Assembly: GCF_030848805.1 (NCBI RefSeq)
Contig: NC_092359.1
Coordinates: 22,673,205 to 22,737,204 of the forward strand
Length of the DNA stretch: 64,000 bases
Direction: 5' to 3'
Source: Temnothorax longispinosus
Lineage: Eukaryota > Arthropoda > Insecta > Hymenoptera > Formicidae
Numbering within the stretch: position 1 is the stretch's first letter; every line of letters starts with the position of its first letter. A model generated the notes under the pieces. That model saw nothing but the letters and a program-made list of their open reading frames with translations. It ran no database searches and had not been told where the DNA came from. Positions 1-11,249 of this stretch are shown piece after piece. Both the position numbers and the translations under genes were made by a program.

Positions 1-2425
1 AAATTCGCCCGAGTGCCTGTCCCCCCTCCCCCTTCTTCTCGCCGCGGGTTCCAAGATTCTCGTCTCCACCCGCGTCAGTTTCTTCTTTTTACCTGGTTGG
101 CTGCCGCGCGGAGCGGCAAAGACACGGAAAGAAAGAGAGCGGAATTGGCCCGCTTCTCTCATCTCGATCTCTGCTTCTCTCATTCAGTTTCCGCCTCTGT
201 CGTTCTCGGCGCTCTCCACTTCCCCGTGGTGGTTGCCGCGGTGCGTTGGTTTGTGAATGCTAAGTTTAAGCTATCTCGCGCCCCCCGCCGCCGCCCTCCT
301 AGAGCCTCCGCGCGACGCCAATGAAGGTACCAACACATCCACTCTTTCCAAATCCCCCCGCAAGCTATCCCCCGAAACGCCGAAACGAGCATACCAATGA
401 GACAGGAAACACGAGAGAAAGGGGAAGAACGTAGAACGCCGCGCCGGTATCTCGTGGATTTTGCTGTCATTGTGAACGAATTCTCTCGGTTGCTGTACAA
501 ATCAAATCTTGATTGTCCATGAAATTTGAAACGCTTGCTTACGATCTATCTTTCTTGATACGCCGTTTTTACAACGCGTTTCTTATTTGACAAAAACGTT
601 GTTGCTATTTTTATTTTACGTTTCATATACCTCGCTTCCTTTTTTAAATTTAATTTGTGACACGAAAGAGAAGAAAGGATTATAAATTTTGTAAAAATTC
701 CAAACTCGTTTCATGTAACGGAGTATAGGATGCTATTTTTGTTATATCAGATATATTAAAAGTAACAAGCTAAAAATTTTATCACACATTCGACATTCAA
801 TGAAAAACGATATGGAAAAGTATTCGCCGTTCTGGCTGAATATTAAAGATATAATTGCGCGACATCGTCGTAATGATACTTGCTTGCGCCGGGATAAAAC
901 CCGGGTTTTTTCTGGCAAATTTCTCGAGTCTTTACCACGGCGAACGAAGTTATCGCGCGATCTCGCAGTGATCAAAGGGAATCGGGCCGAACGTGTCGGA
1001 GTACGGCTCTTCGACTTCGACGATAGTTCGGTGGCAAACGAGGGGGGCCGGGAGGGTTGGGGAATAACACCCCTTACCATTCAGTGGTGCGGAGGATTTT
1101 ATTTATTCCGGGTTGGTACGCTTGTTCCTTGGCCTCCTCCACTGAATCCCTCTTTTCAACCCTCCACCTCTTCTCCTCCTCCTCCTCCTCCTCTCTACCA
1201 CCCTCGCGGCGGCCCGCACCACGCCGCTCGACAATTCTCTACCAGGATGGTTGCCAACACGGCCGGCTCTCTTTAACGACTTTCTCGTACATTGAACGCA
1301 ATAAATACCAATGTCCCATTGAGGAATTCCCATTTACGTAGGGACCACACTCTTGCAACTCTTTAACGCTTCCGCCGTAATGGTCACTTGTTGACTTCAT
1401 TTTTGTCCGATGAATAAAATTGTGCAAAGTTATATAATCTCTCCAATTGTACCATACGGTACAATTTTATTGCAAATTTTTATTCTAGAATTTGTATTTG
1501 AAGTATTTCGTCGATTTTACACTTTATTGATGCGAGAGTTATTTTATTATTAACCTGAAGACAATCGCAAAAGTGGATAACCGTTAATTAAGATAACTGC
1601 GAAGAAATATCTTACCTCTCGACAATGTCTAAAGAATATTCTTTAAATACGGTCAGATATAAACAACGTCGCGATCTTTCAAGCCGCCGAGATTTATCGA
1701 TGTGACGGCACATAAGCACTCGAAGTGGAAAGTGTTTGAGCATCACTGAGAGCAATATACCATGATGTCAGCCACTCTGCCGTGGCTCCGCTTCGCCCAG
1801 GGTCGGTGCCGGGGGTGGCTTGGCTTCGCCGGGGTACAAAATGATATCATTGGGTTATAAATTCCAAGCAGAGACACACCGGCGGCCCGATCGTCCCCTC
1901 CCCTTTCTTCTTGTTACAACCCTTCTCCGAGCATCTCCGACCCTCTCTTCCTCATACTCTCTCTCTCACTCTCTCTCTTTCTCTCGCCGCCTCATTCTCT
2001 ATCCGCCGTTCTCCTTCATAGTTTCTCTTTCATTTTCCGCCTCTTTCCCACTTTCACGAGTCCCACGACCTCGAAAACTTGCACGCCGGAAAATATATCT
2101 GCCACTCGGCCTCAACCGAATAAACAGAATATTCAGATAATTTTCCATATCCTATTTCTCTCTTCCCTCTCGTCAGTCGCGAGTTATTTTCAAGATACCG
2201 CTTGGTTTTGTCTAATTCTCGACTTGTAATTTTTTTATTTTGTTACTCTTAATTTTCTTCATTATGGGAAAACTGATCGTTTAACGCTTTAAGACTCAAT
2301 GTGATTGTCTCTCAAGCTGACAGGAAATTTCAACGCATTTCACGCAAATATAAATCCAATTAAATGCTAAGCTAATGAAATTAAATATAGAAAATATAGT
2401 AGTATTTCTATGTTATGAACCCTAG
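1..2425 (+). other. Presumed intron of the COE gene, upstream of the first visible exon
   Basis: No exon of the COE DNA-binding domain could be found here, and the first recognisable exon begins after an AG at 2424-2425. The stretch is therefore taken as intron of the same gene (inference). It contains a TCC-type trinucleotide run at about 1173-1192 and a long pyrimidine-rich, CT-repeat segment at about 1940-2050. The 158-codon frame starting at 800 resembles no family I recognise and has low-complexity Pro and Ser runs. Confidence 0.5.
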
Positions 2426-2580
2426 GTTTATACCCGCCGATACCTCTCCAAACGCCGTGCATAAAGGCGATATCGCCTAATGAAGGTTGGACGTCGGGTG
2501 GATCCACCGTCATAATCATCGGTGAAAATTTCTTCGACGGATTGCAGGTGGTTTTCGGATCGATGCTAGTTTGGAGCGAG
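2426..2580 (+). CDS. kn: COE exon a: start of the IPT/TIG domain
   Basis: This 155-bp exon begins after AG (acceptor CCCTAG) with the last two bases of a split codon and ends in frame at GAG before the donor GTCAGT. It encodes LYPPIPLQTPCIKAIS followed by the conserved Gly/Ile-rich strands of the IPT fold and SMLVWSE. The LYPP motif just before TPCIKAI fits the insect COE linker between the DNA-binding and IPT domains (family knowledge). The polypyrimidine tract is weak, so the exact 5' edge is slightly less certain than the 3' edge. Confidence 0.88.
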
Positions 2581-4372
2581 GTCAGTAACACTGGAAATCT
2601 CTAGTACTAATTTTGCTGCGGTAAATATAAAAAATGTATTCGTCTTTTTCATTACAGTTTATCACTCCACACGCAATCAAGGTGCAGGCACCAGCGCGGC
2701 AAATACCCGGCGTCGTCGACGTCACGTTACATTACAAAAGCAAACAATTCTGTAAAGGAGCGCCCGGCAGATTTGTCTATGTTTGTAAGTACGAAGAGAA
2801 GGTCTGGTACCTATCGCGAGAGATCTACGCGAATAATAATTATCGCGGAGAGATTATGAGATTACATCGGACCCTGCCCGATCACGCAGTAAGAGCGAAC
2901 GAACCTTTGCTGAATTTTCCAGCGGTAAACGAACCCACGATCGACTACGGCTTCCAAAGGTTACAGAAACTCGTACCGCGGCACCCCGGTGACCCTGAAA
3001 AGCTTCCGAAGGAGATAGTATTGAAGAGGGCGGCGGATCTAGCGGAAGCCATTTACAGTATGCCCAAGAGCGGAAACATGGGCATCGCGGGGGCACCGAG
3101 AAGTCCGGGTTCAGTGCACGCACCCGCACCTCCCACATCCAGTTCGGCAACGGCATTTAATTCGTATACGGGGCAACTTGCAGTGACGGTGCAGGAAAAT
3201 GGTAGCGCGGCAAAATGGACAGACGGTACGTACGATGTGTGTATGTGTGTTTCTCTGCAATGTAGACGATACTCTCGCTCATACCATCTTCATAGATATT
3301 AGATGTTTATTGTATAATTTAAAAAGTATATATACATATAAAATGCCTCGCGATCTCTTCTCTAGATAGAGACTCGTACCAATCAAGACGCAGATGTCCC
3401 TGAGTTAAATTTATTAGGCAACCACTCACGACCTGAAATACTGACGAGTTCGTCTGACGGGCAGGTTTCTATTTCTAGACGGTAGTTCCGTGACGACAGG
3501 AGCTGCTGCTGACGGTGGAGGCGGCGGCGGCGGCGGCAGTGGCGGCAGCGGTGGTAGTGTCGGAGCCAACGTCGGCGGCAACGCCGACGCCTACAGACAA
3601 AGCAGCAGCGCAAGTCCACGTGGTGTCGTAACCGGTGGTGGTTATTGCGGTAGTTCAGCCAGCACACCACACAGTCACAGTACTAACGGAAGTTATTCCG
3701 TCGCCAATCCGTACACCGGCAGCCCGACTCTCTACACCTCGCGTAAGTCGGCTCTCTCTTTCTCTTTCTCTATGCTCCCGCAGACGACCCATGTCTGTGC
3801 AGTGTTGCTGCAAAATCCAAGTTGTGCCGGGATGAAGAGTAACTTTTTTTTTTTACATTCGGCAACTTTTACAATTCGTGTGTTGTAAAATCGATTAAAA
3901 CGATAACAGCATAAAGGCGTAAATCATATTGCAGTGCGATAAAGAAATAGTACCAATACTACAAATGCTGAATGATGCAAGATTTAAAATTATTCGTTAA
4001 ATCATTAGCCTTGTTATATATTTATATATACTTAACAAACATTTTATTATAATATGTACTTTATGACCAAAGTTTTTTTTTTTTTTTTTCAAAAACGTCA
4101 ATTTCTTCGGCACAACTGTAAACGAAGAAACCTAATATTCATATTCGTTCACGTATCCAGCACGCATGCCCTTCTTCTATTCTATTTAACCTCTCGATGC
4201 ACGCACTTATGATTTTCCCTTATGTGGAATTTTCGTTTTAGCGCACGAACAATATGGCATATTCTATACATCCGGGGACGGGAGTGCGTTCGCCCCCGTA
4301 GTACGACCACCGACCACCTCAGTCCCACCGCACTGGCCCACACAGCACCACCTCGCCACAGCCGCCCAGTAA
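2426..4372 (+). CDS. kn: COE/EBF (knot/collier) transcription factor, 3' half, spliced
   Basis: Sequence-specific transcription factor of the COE family (collier/knot in flies, EBF1-4 in vertebrates). It acts in the nucleus as a dimer in neuronal and muscle identity. The coding join is 2426-2580, 2658-2784, 2923-3225, 3479-3742 and 4242-4372. All introns are GT-AG and all phases agree, giving about 325 residues of the C-terminal part. Family signatures seen are TPCIKAISPNEGW and ENFFDGLQVVFGSMLVWSE (IPT/TIG domain), ITPHAIKV, SKQFCKGAPGRFVYV, NEPTIDYGFQRLQK, PRHPGDPEKLPKE and LKRAADLAEAIYSMP (helix-loop-helix), and SAFAPVVRP near the C-terminus. The duplicated second helix of vertebrate EBF is absent, as is usual in invertebrates. 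The zinc-knuckle DNA-binding domain lies upstream of the window. An alternative last exon exists at 5214-5326. Confidence 0.93.
2658..2784 (+). CDS. kn: COE exon b: end of the IPT/TIG domain
   Basis: A 127-bp exon between the acceptor TTCATTACAG and the donor GTAAGTACG. It encodes FITPHAIKVQAPARQIPGVV and then SKQFCKGAPGRFVYV, and ends one base into a Ser codon. The preceding intron is only 77 bp. Phe replaces the Leu found at the first position in EBF1. The following 138-bp intron (2785-2922) has no stop codon in this frame, so a naive reading frame runs through it. The family alignment (FVYV-S-VNEPTIDYGF) shows it is spliced out. Confidence 0.92.
2923..3225 (+). CDS. kn: COE exon c: helix-loop-helix and start of the transactivation tail
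   Basis: A 303-bp exon. Its first two bases complete the Ser codon, and it then reads VNEPTIDYGFQRLQKLVPRH, GDPEKLPKE and the amphipathic helix IVLKRAADLAEAIYSMP, which is the dimerisation region of COE proteins. The rest is the Pro/Ser/Ala-rich tail, including SYTGQLAVTVQENGS, which resembles the FSGQLAVNVSE stretch of EBF1. The donor is ACG followed by GTACGT. The next intron is 253 bp (3226-3478). Confidence 0.93.
3479..3742 (+). CDS. kn: COE exon d: Gly/Ser-rich transactivation segment
   Basis: A 264-bp exon between the acceptor TTTCTATTTCTAG and the donor GTAAGTCGG, with phase 1 at both ends. It encodes DGSSVTTGAAADGG, a GGC-repeat-encoded glycine run broken by serines (about 3517-3562), then Ser/Tyr/Gly-rich sequence ending SPTLYTS. 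This corresponds in position to the Ser-rich GGSPTF region of EBF. The exon ends one base into a codon, which suits both downstream terminal exons. Low complexity means little function can be read from the residues. Confidence 0.87.
4242..4372 (+). CDS. kn: COE terminal exon 1 (conserved SAFAPVVRP C-terminus)
   Basis: This exon begins after the acceptor TTTCGTTTTAG and completes the split codon as CCG (Pro). It encodes PHEQYGIFYTSGDG, the family-conserved SAFAPVVRP and then PPTTSVPPHWPTQHHLATAAQ before TAA at 4370-4372. The SAFAPVVRP motif matches the EBF C-terminus, so the frame is secure. The TAA is followed in frame by 22 sense codons, mostly His, up to a second TAA at 4442-4444. True termination at the first stop is therefore the simplest reading but not the only one. 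Confidence 0.88.
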
Positions 4373-4444
4373 CCGCTAACCGTCCACCATCACCACCAAC
4401 ACCACCATCATCACCACCACCATCACCCTATGCACTGCGATTAA
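4373..4444 (+). other. In-frame His-rich extension after the COE stop codon
   Basis: Directly after TAA the same frame continues with Pro-Leu-Thr-Val, then a run of CAC and CAT codons broken once by CAA, then Pro-Met-His-Cys-Asp and TAA. The tract may simply be a CAC/CAT repeat in the 3' UTR. It could instead be translated by readthrough, or in alleles or related species that carry CAA or CAG in place of TAA. One C-to-T change would turn CAA into this stop. Confidence 0.4.
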
Positions 4445-4595
4445 AGAGTTATGAGAGACGACATTTGAGAATGTACGTACACTTATTTACAACGCGACAG
4501 TAATCTTAATCTAATTGCCAATTTTCAACTTAAATTTAAGTGTTTGCTTTTTTCATGATATTCTTTCACGCTACAAAGCTTTCTGTAATTAGTTT

Positions 4596-4601
4596 AATAA
4601 A
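4596..4601 (+). terminator. Candidate poly(A) signal for the short COE isoform
   Basis: First AATAAA hexamer downstream of the exon ending at 4372, about 225 bp after the stop. It sits in AT-rich sequence with GT-rich sequence (4657-4680) further downstream, which could serve as a downstream element. It is only a motif match; hexamers are common in AT-rich DNA. Confidence 0.3.
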
Positions 4602-5213
4602 TTACAAATATTGCGATCGTAGCATCAGGAGAAAATAATTTTGTTGGAATGAAATTGTATATGTGTGTGGGTGTGTGTGTAGCACTAACATGATACGTGT
4701 ACGTGTATATCATACAACAATCGAAAAATGGCTAAAATCTTTTCTGTGCACATATTCTCTCAATTCATATCTGCGAAATTTTGATATATGCTGTTCACTA
4801 CCCTACTGCATCTATCTCTCCGCACGGGTTATGAGAAGGCTTCACAAATCCTCGCCGCCGATCGCACATTTTTAGATCGCCAGTCGCTCGAGAATTAAAA
4901 GCTTCAATTAAATAGAATTATTAAAACGGATTATTTATTAAATAAACAGATTAATGTATAATGGTCCTGTAAGAATCGAGCGATTATTTTTAATTTTGTT
5001 ATAGAATTAACAATTAGATATTTCTCTCTTTACTTCTCACATGAATACTTTATCATTGCTTTATGAGACATCTTGTTTTATTTAATCAATTTTATTATTA
5101 TAAATACAAAGTTGTTATGATTTCCGCTATTTATTTTTTATTTATTGATTGTGTCATAGCGTTTAAGCAATATCGCACTACTAATGTTATAACCGACAGT
5201 GGGCATGTTGCAG

Positions 5214-5326
5214 GACTAGGAGAGGTGGTTGGATCACCGTTCAACATGAACCCATTTATGTTGCCCACCTGCAATCAAGGATATTCAGCCGCTGCCAGTC
5301 CGCTGCTTTCGTCAAACGGCAAATAG
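5214..5326 (+). CDS. kn: COE alternative terminal exon 2
   Basis: A 113-bp open segment after the acceptor ATGTTGCAG. It enters in the same phase as terminal exon 1, so exon d (ending at 3742) can splice straight to it and skip 4242-4372, giving Arg and then LGEVVGSPFNMNPFMLPTCN, QGYSAAASPLLSSNGK and TAG. The peptide has the Ser/Asn/Pro/Tyr-rich composition of COE tails. No usable phase-1 donor was found inside terminal exon 1, so I read the two exons as alternative rather than consecutive (inference). COE genes in flies are known to make isoforms with different C-termini. Confidence 0.62.
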
Positions 5327-5902
5327 TGCTACGAGATGTAAACTCCGACGAGAATGACGTGGCTCGTGGCCTTCGCGGAGATACTGTACGATCCAGGGAA
5401 TTAGTATATGCGACCGCATCTGAATAATTATCCGGATAACCACCGCATAAACAATATCGGATAATGATCGCATCGGCGTACGTACATTGCCTTCGCGAAT
5501 TCGACTTGTTTGTGGCTCTGTTTCTCTTCTGCTCCTTTTTGCGGTGGAAAAAGGAAAAAAGAGCCGCACGCGGCATCATCATTTTCGTCGGAGTTAAAGT
5601 CGACAATTTCGTAAGGAATCAGGCAAAACAGTGCAAAAATCTAAGACAACTATCTTGCAACGATCACCGATGATCGCATTAGTTAAGAAACGATACATAT
5701 CGAACAACGAGAAGGTGTTTTTCTATAAATCTAACAGCTCGGTTAAAAGATGGCTCGAATGATTATTAAAACATATATCTTAAAAACAATTGTCTTATTT
5801 TATTACAGTTCCAATAATTTGTATAGTTGATATTAAATTCTTATATAAATAATAATTTTGGTCAATCTTCGATATCTTCTATTGATATTAGAAAATATGG
5901 TT

Positions 5903-5908
5903 AATAAA
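5903..5908 (+). terminator. Candidate poly(A) signal for the long COE isoform
   Basis: AATAAA about 580 bp after the TAG of terminal exon 2. An earlier ATTAAA variant lies near 5764. This is motif evidence only, and a longer 3' UTR is possible (another AATAAA lies near 7200). Confidence 0.25.
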
Positions 5909-8900
5909 ATTTGCGGCATTTCTTGTTATACTATTTCCCTTTTATCTCATGTGTAATTGGATTCGTTAATTATGATTTGTCAATGTAAAAATTACTTCAA
6001 AAATAATTATGACGATTGATATTTTCCTTGTTATTATTAATATAATAATGATACGCTTCCTGTGTATTTGATACTGTTGACGAGCAATATTTATCACAGA
6101 ATACTTTAAATCTGTATTTTAGGCAGAATACAAATTTAATGAAACGAGAGAGCCAATCGCATGAACCGAACGAGAAAGCTAAGATGGTATCAAATATTTT
6201 ATATTATTCGAACTACAGAGGCTGATAAGGATCGAAAGAAATTGACACCACTCGACGGACATATCGCTTATTAATGAATAACAGATACCATAGTTTTAGA
6301 GAGCATTTTCGACTTCGAAATTTTAACTTCCTACCCCTACAATTTATGACTAACCAATATCGCCTAGTTAGCGTAAACGTGTAACGTAATTTGTAAAATA
6401 TCTGTAAATATTGTTGCGATGTACAAAAAGAAAACTATTTCCAGGAATCCAACGAAACAATATTGACGTCACTCTAGAGTGAAAATTATTATACATAGAT
6501 GTAAATAAACGTAGGGTGTACGTAGCGCATTCGTATAATTGCGTCGGCGCCATCCAATTTTTTAACGTAAATCGCGATCGGGAATGCACGATTTTACCGT
6601 CTCCATATCCATTTCGCGTGGACGAAAAATTGAATTTGTTGCAATCCGTTCCATTCCTCGCTTTAAAGCATATAATCTAGATAAATGATCAGTGTCTGGC
6701 ACAACGGAATCAGGCCAAAAACGTTAAAAAGTTGGATCGAACGCGACCTGTATAAAACGTATATAGTTGATTTGGATCGTTTGATAAGCCGGCCCGAAAC
6801 AATCTCATACAACTCACGAAAGTATACGAAGTATATACCGGATTGAAATTCCCAAGTTAGTCCAAAACTTTTGCAGCGGTTTTACGAGCGTAGATCGTAT
6901 CGTTTTTTGTCAAAACAAAAGTACCGTTAAAAAGTTATTATTATGAAGAGTTCCTTTTTGCATATCGAGAGACTTGGTATGTACTTTTCTTCTAGGAAGT
7001 GCATTCTTCGTCCCGGAGCCGAGCGCTCTGTGATCTTGTGATGTTGATTATATATATATAAATATATATATGTATATTGATTGTACTTTGGTTCAATCAC
7101 GTCACGTCATCTTTTACAAGACGCGTTGTTCTTGTACGCACGCGAAGACACGATACGCACACTCGCGCGTATAAACACACTCGTCGGTGTATATTGAAAT
7201 AAATTAAACTTACTTTTTGAGAATTAAAAATCTTGATGATAGAAAAGTTTCTATGTTCTATTCTTTGCCCATGTCATCTTTAACTACAGTAGCAGCTGTG
7301 TGTAACCAATGTAAGTATTTTATTTTGACTTCACTCTTTGAAATAAAAGAATTTATATAAGTAATTTTTATTAGATTATTATGATATACACGTTTTATTT
7401 TATATTTATTGAAAAATTATTTAAATAATAAAACTATCGCTCTTACGCAATAGTTAAATCAGTAGAATAGCAGACAATATAACATGTTACAAAATTGTTG
7501 ATAGAATTATTGGAATTACCTAATGATTATTACTATGAAAACAATAATTACAAGATTATGTCTTCTCGATATGTATCAAATATGTCAGAAGAATTATCCA
7601 ATGTCATAAGATCAAATCTGTGAAAGAAAGAAAACAGAAATTATGCATAATATGTTGATCGGACTCAGCTGGGAACCTATTTGTCCCAAGAGAAAGAAAG
7701 AGAATAGGCCGGGATCGACAAATAGCGAAACAGGATCTGAAGGACCACTCCGGAGCGATTAGTTCACATGGTGTCCCATTACATCCTGCCTCCAAACGCT
7801 GGCGTGTATGATGCATGTATTGTGAGGCTGTTTGTGTTATTAGATTTAGATTGGCTGGCACGTGGCAGGGGTGGCGCGTGCCGCATTGCAAACGTTACAA
7901 CGTGGGCACAATACAAAATCGTTTTTCTTCAAATACTGGTTTCTTTGGCTTCCCATAGAGGGGTATCGATTTTCACTTGCACACGGCTAACATGCTGTTA
8001 CAATAACGCGCTAATTTCTCTGGTATATAATTTATTAAAAGAATAATACGTACATGTTTCAGTACACAAACTGTATATCTGTTGTAGTATATATAATAAC
8101 TGTACATATTTTGCACAGTTTCTATTCAGTTCAAGTCTATCATTTAACATTGAAATTAAAAGTAAAAAGTTAGATTTTTATTTAAAATATTTTAAGATAC
8201 TTCATATCTTTACAGAGAGAAATGTATAAGAACATAAATAAACAAGTTTCTACGTCGCACAATCAAAGCGAGTGAAATAAAAATTATATTGCGCGATTAC
8301 TTTTCAATTTATTAAGATAAAGTATATATATATCATTTAGTCACTGATGTTAGCCTTGTGTGTGATAGTGTTACATAGTAATAATAATTGCATCATCAAT
8401 ATACCTAACAATAACAATGAAGGCTTGAACTTTGGTTAATCGATAATCTTGGTCCCTCGGTTGTTTCAACCCTTACTTTGCACAAAAAGATATAGCTGTA
8501 TTTTCAAATCGCTGCGGTCAGCTTAATTTTTTGTGCTCTTTCATCACGTGCCATGCTCTTTCATAAAACCTAACATGACGCATCATAGGCACGATCCAAT
8601 TAATTTGAATAAAAAGAACAAAAAGTGAGCAATTTTAAAAGAAGTCTACACTTTTTTTAGAAAATTATACATATACATATTATATATATATTTTTTTAAT
8701 TTGTCAAGAACAATGCGAGCGGACATTTATTATCTTGAATCTCAAAAGATTTATATATAAATGGAGTATTACAATCTATGTAAAATAAAAACTATATATA
8801 TATAGTAAATTATAAATCTTCTGAAGTATAATAAGCTCCAATCTTTTTTAGTTGTCTGACTATCTATATGTAGTTATCGCGCCATGCGCTGTCTTTACCA

Positions 8901-10272
8901 TTATTATGTTATCGAGGCTGAGCTCGGGTTGCGTGTCAAAGGGGATGCACATTCGGGCAAGCTGGGATAAGAGCAATCCGGTGATCCACCCCTGACAGTT
9001 CATCGCGATAAGATCTGCTCGTCGGCAACGAGTCGGCTCCATTCGTATTCTGTTTGCTTTCTGGATCCTACGACATCGCAAGCCCATTGTACTCCCAGTG
9101 ATGCGAAAGAATATTACCATCTGCTTATTACCGGTAATCTTCCTTCAATGGTATCGAATTTCCATGAGCTTGTCGGAATAGCGAATCTCGTCAACAAACG
9201 ACCCGTTCGAAATGTATTTTGCACTTTTTGAAACCTACAGGAACGATTTAGAACATTCAATTTTGTAAACATAAGAAAAAGTTATTTAAAAATATATTCA
9301 AAAAATTCAAAAACAAATCTTTTTAGATTTTTCTATTTTGTGAAGAAATTTAAAAATGTATATGTACCTTTAACGCCAAAAGAAGAAAGTGAATATATCG
9401 TAATTAATTTGTAAAAATTACGCAATTTAGATATTTCGTAAATAAGCGTACATATTCATGATTTAAATTCTTGAAACTTTCGAAAATTTTAGAAATTTTA
9501 GATAGTCCAATCTCTTTGCTGATTATATTTCCCTAATACTTTGTTTACTTTTTATCTTCTTAATTTTTGTTATTCGAAATTTTTCATTCTCGGAATTGTA
9601 ATTTCGTTAAATTTTAAAAATTTTTAGAGTTTTAGATAATTTAACTTTCTAGCCGATTATATTTTCTTAATGTAATTCCATTGTTCATATTATCGATTTT
9701 CAAGAATTTAGATTTTTGCGTTAAAATCTCCAACCTCTCCAATCTTAAAATTCTTGAAATTGCTGATTTTTAGAATTTTCATTAATTTATAAGATATGAA
9801 AATAATTGTGAAGGAATATGCTTTACAAGTGATTTGTATCATTAATTTAATTTCATTATATTTTTACATGTATATTAAATTATTGACTTTATATCTATTT
9901 TGTTGAAGTATATATAAAAATTAACAATTTATTGACGATTTGTCAAGCAATTCTAAGTTTCTTTTTCTCTTTGATTAAATAATTACTGCATGACTACTGT
10001 TTCGGGATGGATTCAGAGAATCGGGAGTGGAGGAGGGGCAAAGAGCCAATATAGTGACCGTATACTTTTAAAGTTTATACCGAGCTTTAATTTCACAATG
10101 TTACGTCGAGCCGGGCGGTTTGTTTTACAAACTTCGATTCGGAAGCGCGTCGCGGAGGCGCAGGAATGCAACAACTCGACTGGGCTTGGAGAAGCTCTCG
10201 ATCACCGCTCGGAGCACGCAGCAAGACGGACTCGCATGGTTTCGATTAGGACTTGCACGGAATTTGGAGCAA
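5909..10272. other. Gene-free AT-rich stretch downstream of COE
   Basis: No coding segment is supported. A more GC-rich island at about 7640-7930 carries overlapping short frames on both strands but no family motif. A dinucleotide AT run lies near 7050-7075. Between about 9490 and 9680 two diverged copies of a roughly 45-bp AT-rich segment are spaced about 133 bp apart. The frame at 9990-10283 and its overlaps resemble nothing I know, although they abut the coiled-coil fragment that follows. Confidence 0.45.
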
Positions 10273-10765
10273 ATGGAAAATAAAAATAAAATTTTAAAAT
10301 CAAAATCGATGAACAATGTGGTAAGTCAGAAGAAAATTTTGGAACCGAATTTTGCTAGCACGTCAACGGATAAGTCTCTGAAAAACTAAAGAATGCTACT
10401 TTGCAGAAATAACAGGACAGCGAGGTCCAGAAAATTGTAAAAATTTGATACAAGAAAATGAATCCTTGAGTCTTTTATTATAATAGAAGACCAAATAAAT
10501 GAAATTAAAACAATACAAACGGATCATAAGAAAGCAATCGACCATCTGGTCGAGTCGTATCGAGCGTCAAATTCGTGACATGCAGCAGGTGAGAAAAAAT
10601 TGTCCGCTTTACCGTTTGCTTTAATATAATATTGATTTGTCATTGTAAATCTATTATAATTGCAGGCACTGGCAGTAGAGGCGGCCAAAGAACTGAATAA
10701 CTTGCAAGATAAAGTTGCAAGCAATACCCTAGAAATAGAGGCATTAAAGGACAACTTATTACAAG
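10273..10765 (+). pseudogene. Decayed fragment of a spliced coiled-coil protein gene
   Basis: Three exon-like blocks are flanked by good splice signals: a block ending at 10320 before GTAAGTCAG; 10407-10588 between TTTGCAG and GTGAGA; and 10666-10765 between TATAATTGCAG and GTACTT. The implied introns are 86 and 77 bp. The last two blocks join in phase to read RQIRDMQQ then ALAVEAAKELNNLQDKVASN and TLEIEALKDNLLQ, a heptad-like coiled coil. The middle block also carries GPENCKNLIQENESLSLLL and EDQINEIKTIQTDHKKAID, but in different frames separated by stop codons, so at least two frame disruptions are needed to link them. I do not recognise the parent family. It could instead be a live gene with assembly errors. 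Confidence 0.4.
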
Positions 10766-11249
10766 GTACTTCCTATATAATTTTATTTGGTTAATTTTTA
10801 CATAGTTGCTTTACCGAGATTCGTAATTTATTACATATCCCCGTAGGGTTCGCAATCTACTACCAATACTATCCTTCTCCTCTCACTTTAACCCTTTGGA
10901 TCAACGGCTTAACGTCTCTTTTCGAAAGACGGAGCCCAGTTTTCTCCATACATTATAGTATAATACATTATAGTACATTATAGTATAATAAATTATTACA
11001 TCTAATGTTTTTCATATAAATAGTAATTTTATTTATTTCATCATTATGAAATATACATATTGGCTATATATATCTATATAAATATAGGTTTTATACAATA
11101 ATAAACGAAGAGAAGAAGTGAATATTTTAATTGTACAATCATCTATTATTGAAAAGGAAGAAACAATGCATTATAAATAATTTAGCACAACGCTCAATAT
11201 ATATTGGATACCATAGTTAAAGCAATTCAACGAGTGATCTCGACACGAA
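10766..11249. other. AT-rich spacer with a short tandem repeat
   Basis: Between about 10948 and 10989 a unit close to ACATTATAGTATA is repeated about three times imperfectly. No further exon of the coiled-coil fragment and no other gene is visible before the tRNA. Confidence 0.4.

Noticed and set aside
800..1276. 158-codon plus-strand frame upstream of COE exons
   Set aside because: No family motif, Pro/Ser low complexity towards its end, overlapped by rivals on both strands, and lies where an intron is expected.
2634..3302. Continuous 222-codon frame across the COE region
   Set aside because: It reads through a 138-bp GT-AG intron (2785-2922) that happens to lack stops, and starts in the preceding intron. 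Family alignment shows the true exon edges.
4222..4503. Frame with His/Pro/Ser runs overlapping COE terminal exon 1
   Set aside because: It is the wrong frame for the exon; the conserved SAFAPVVRP peptide is in another frame.
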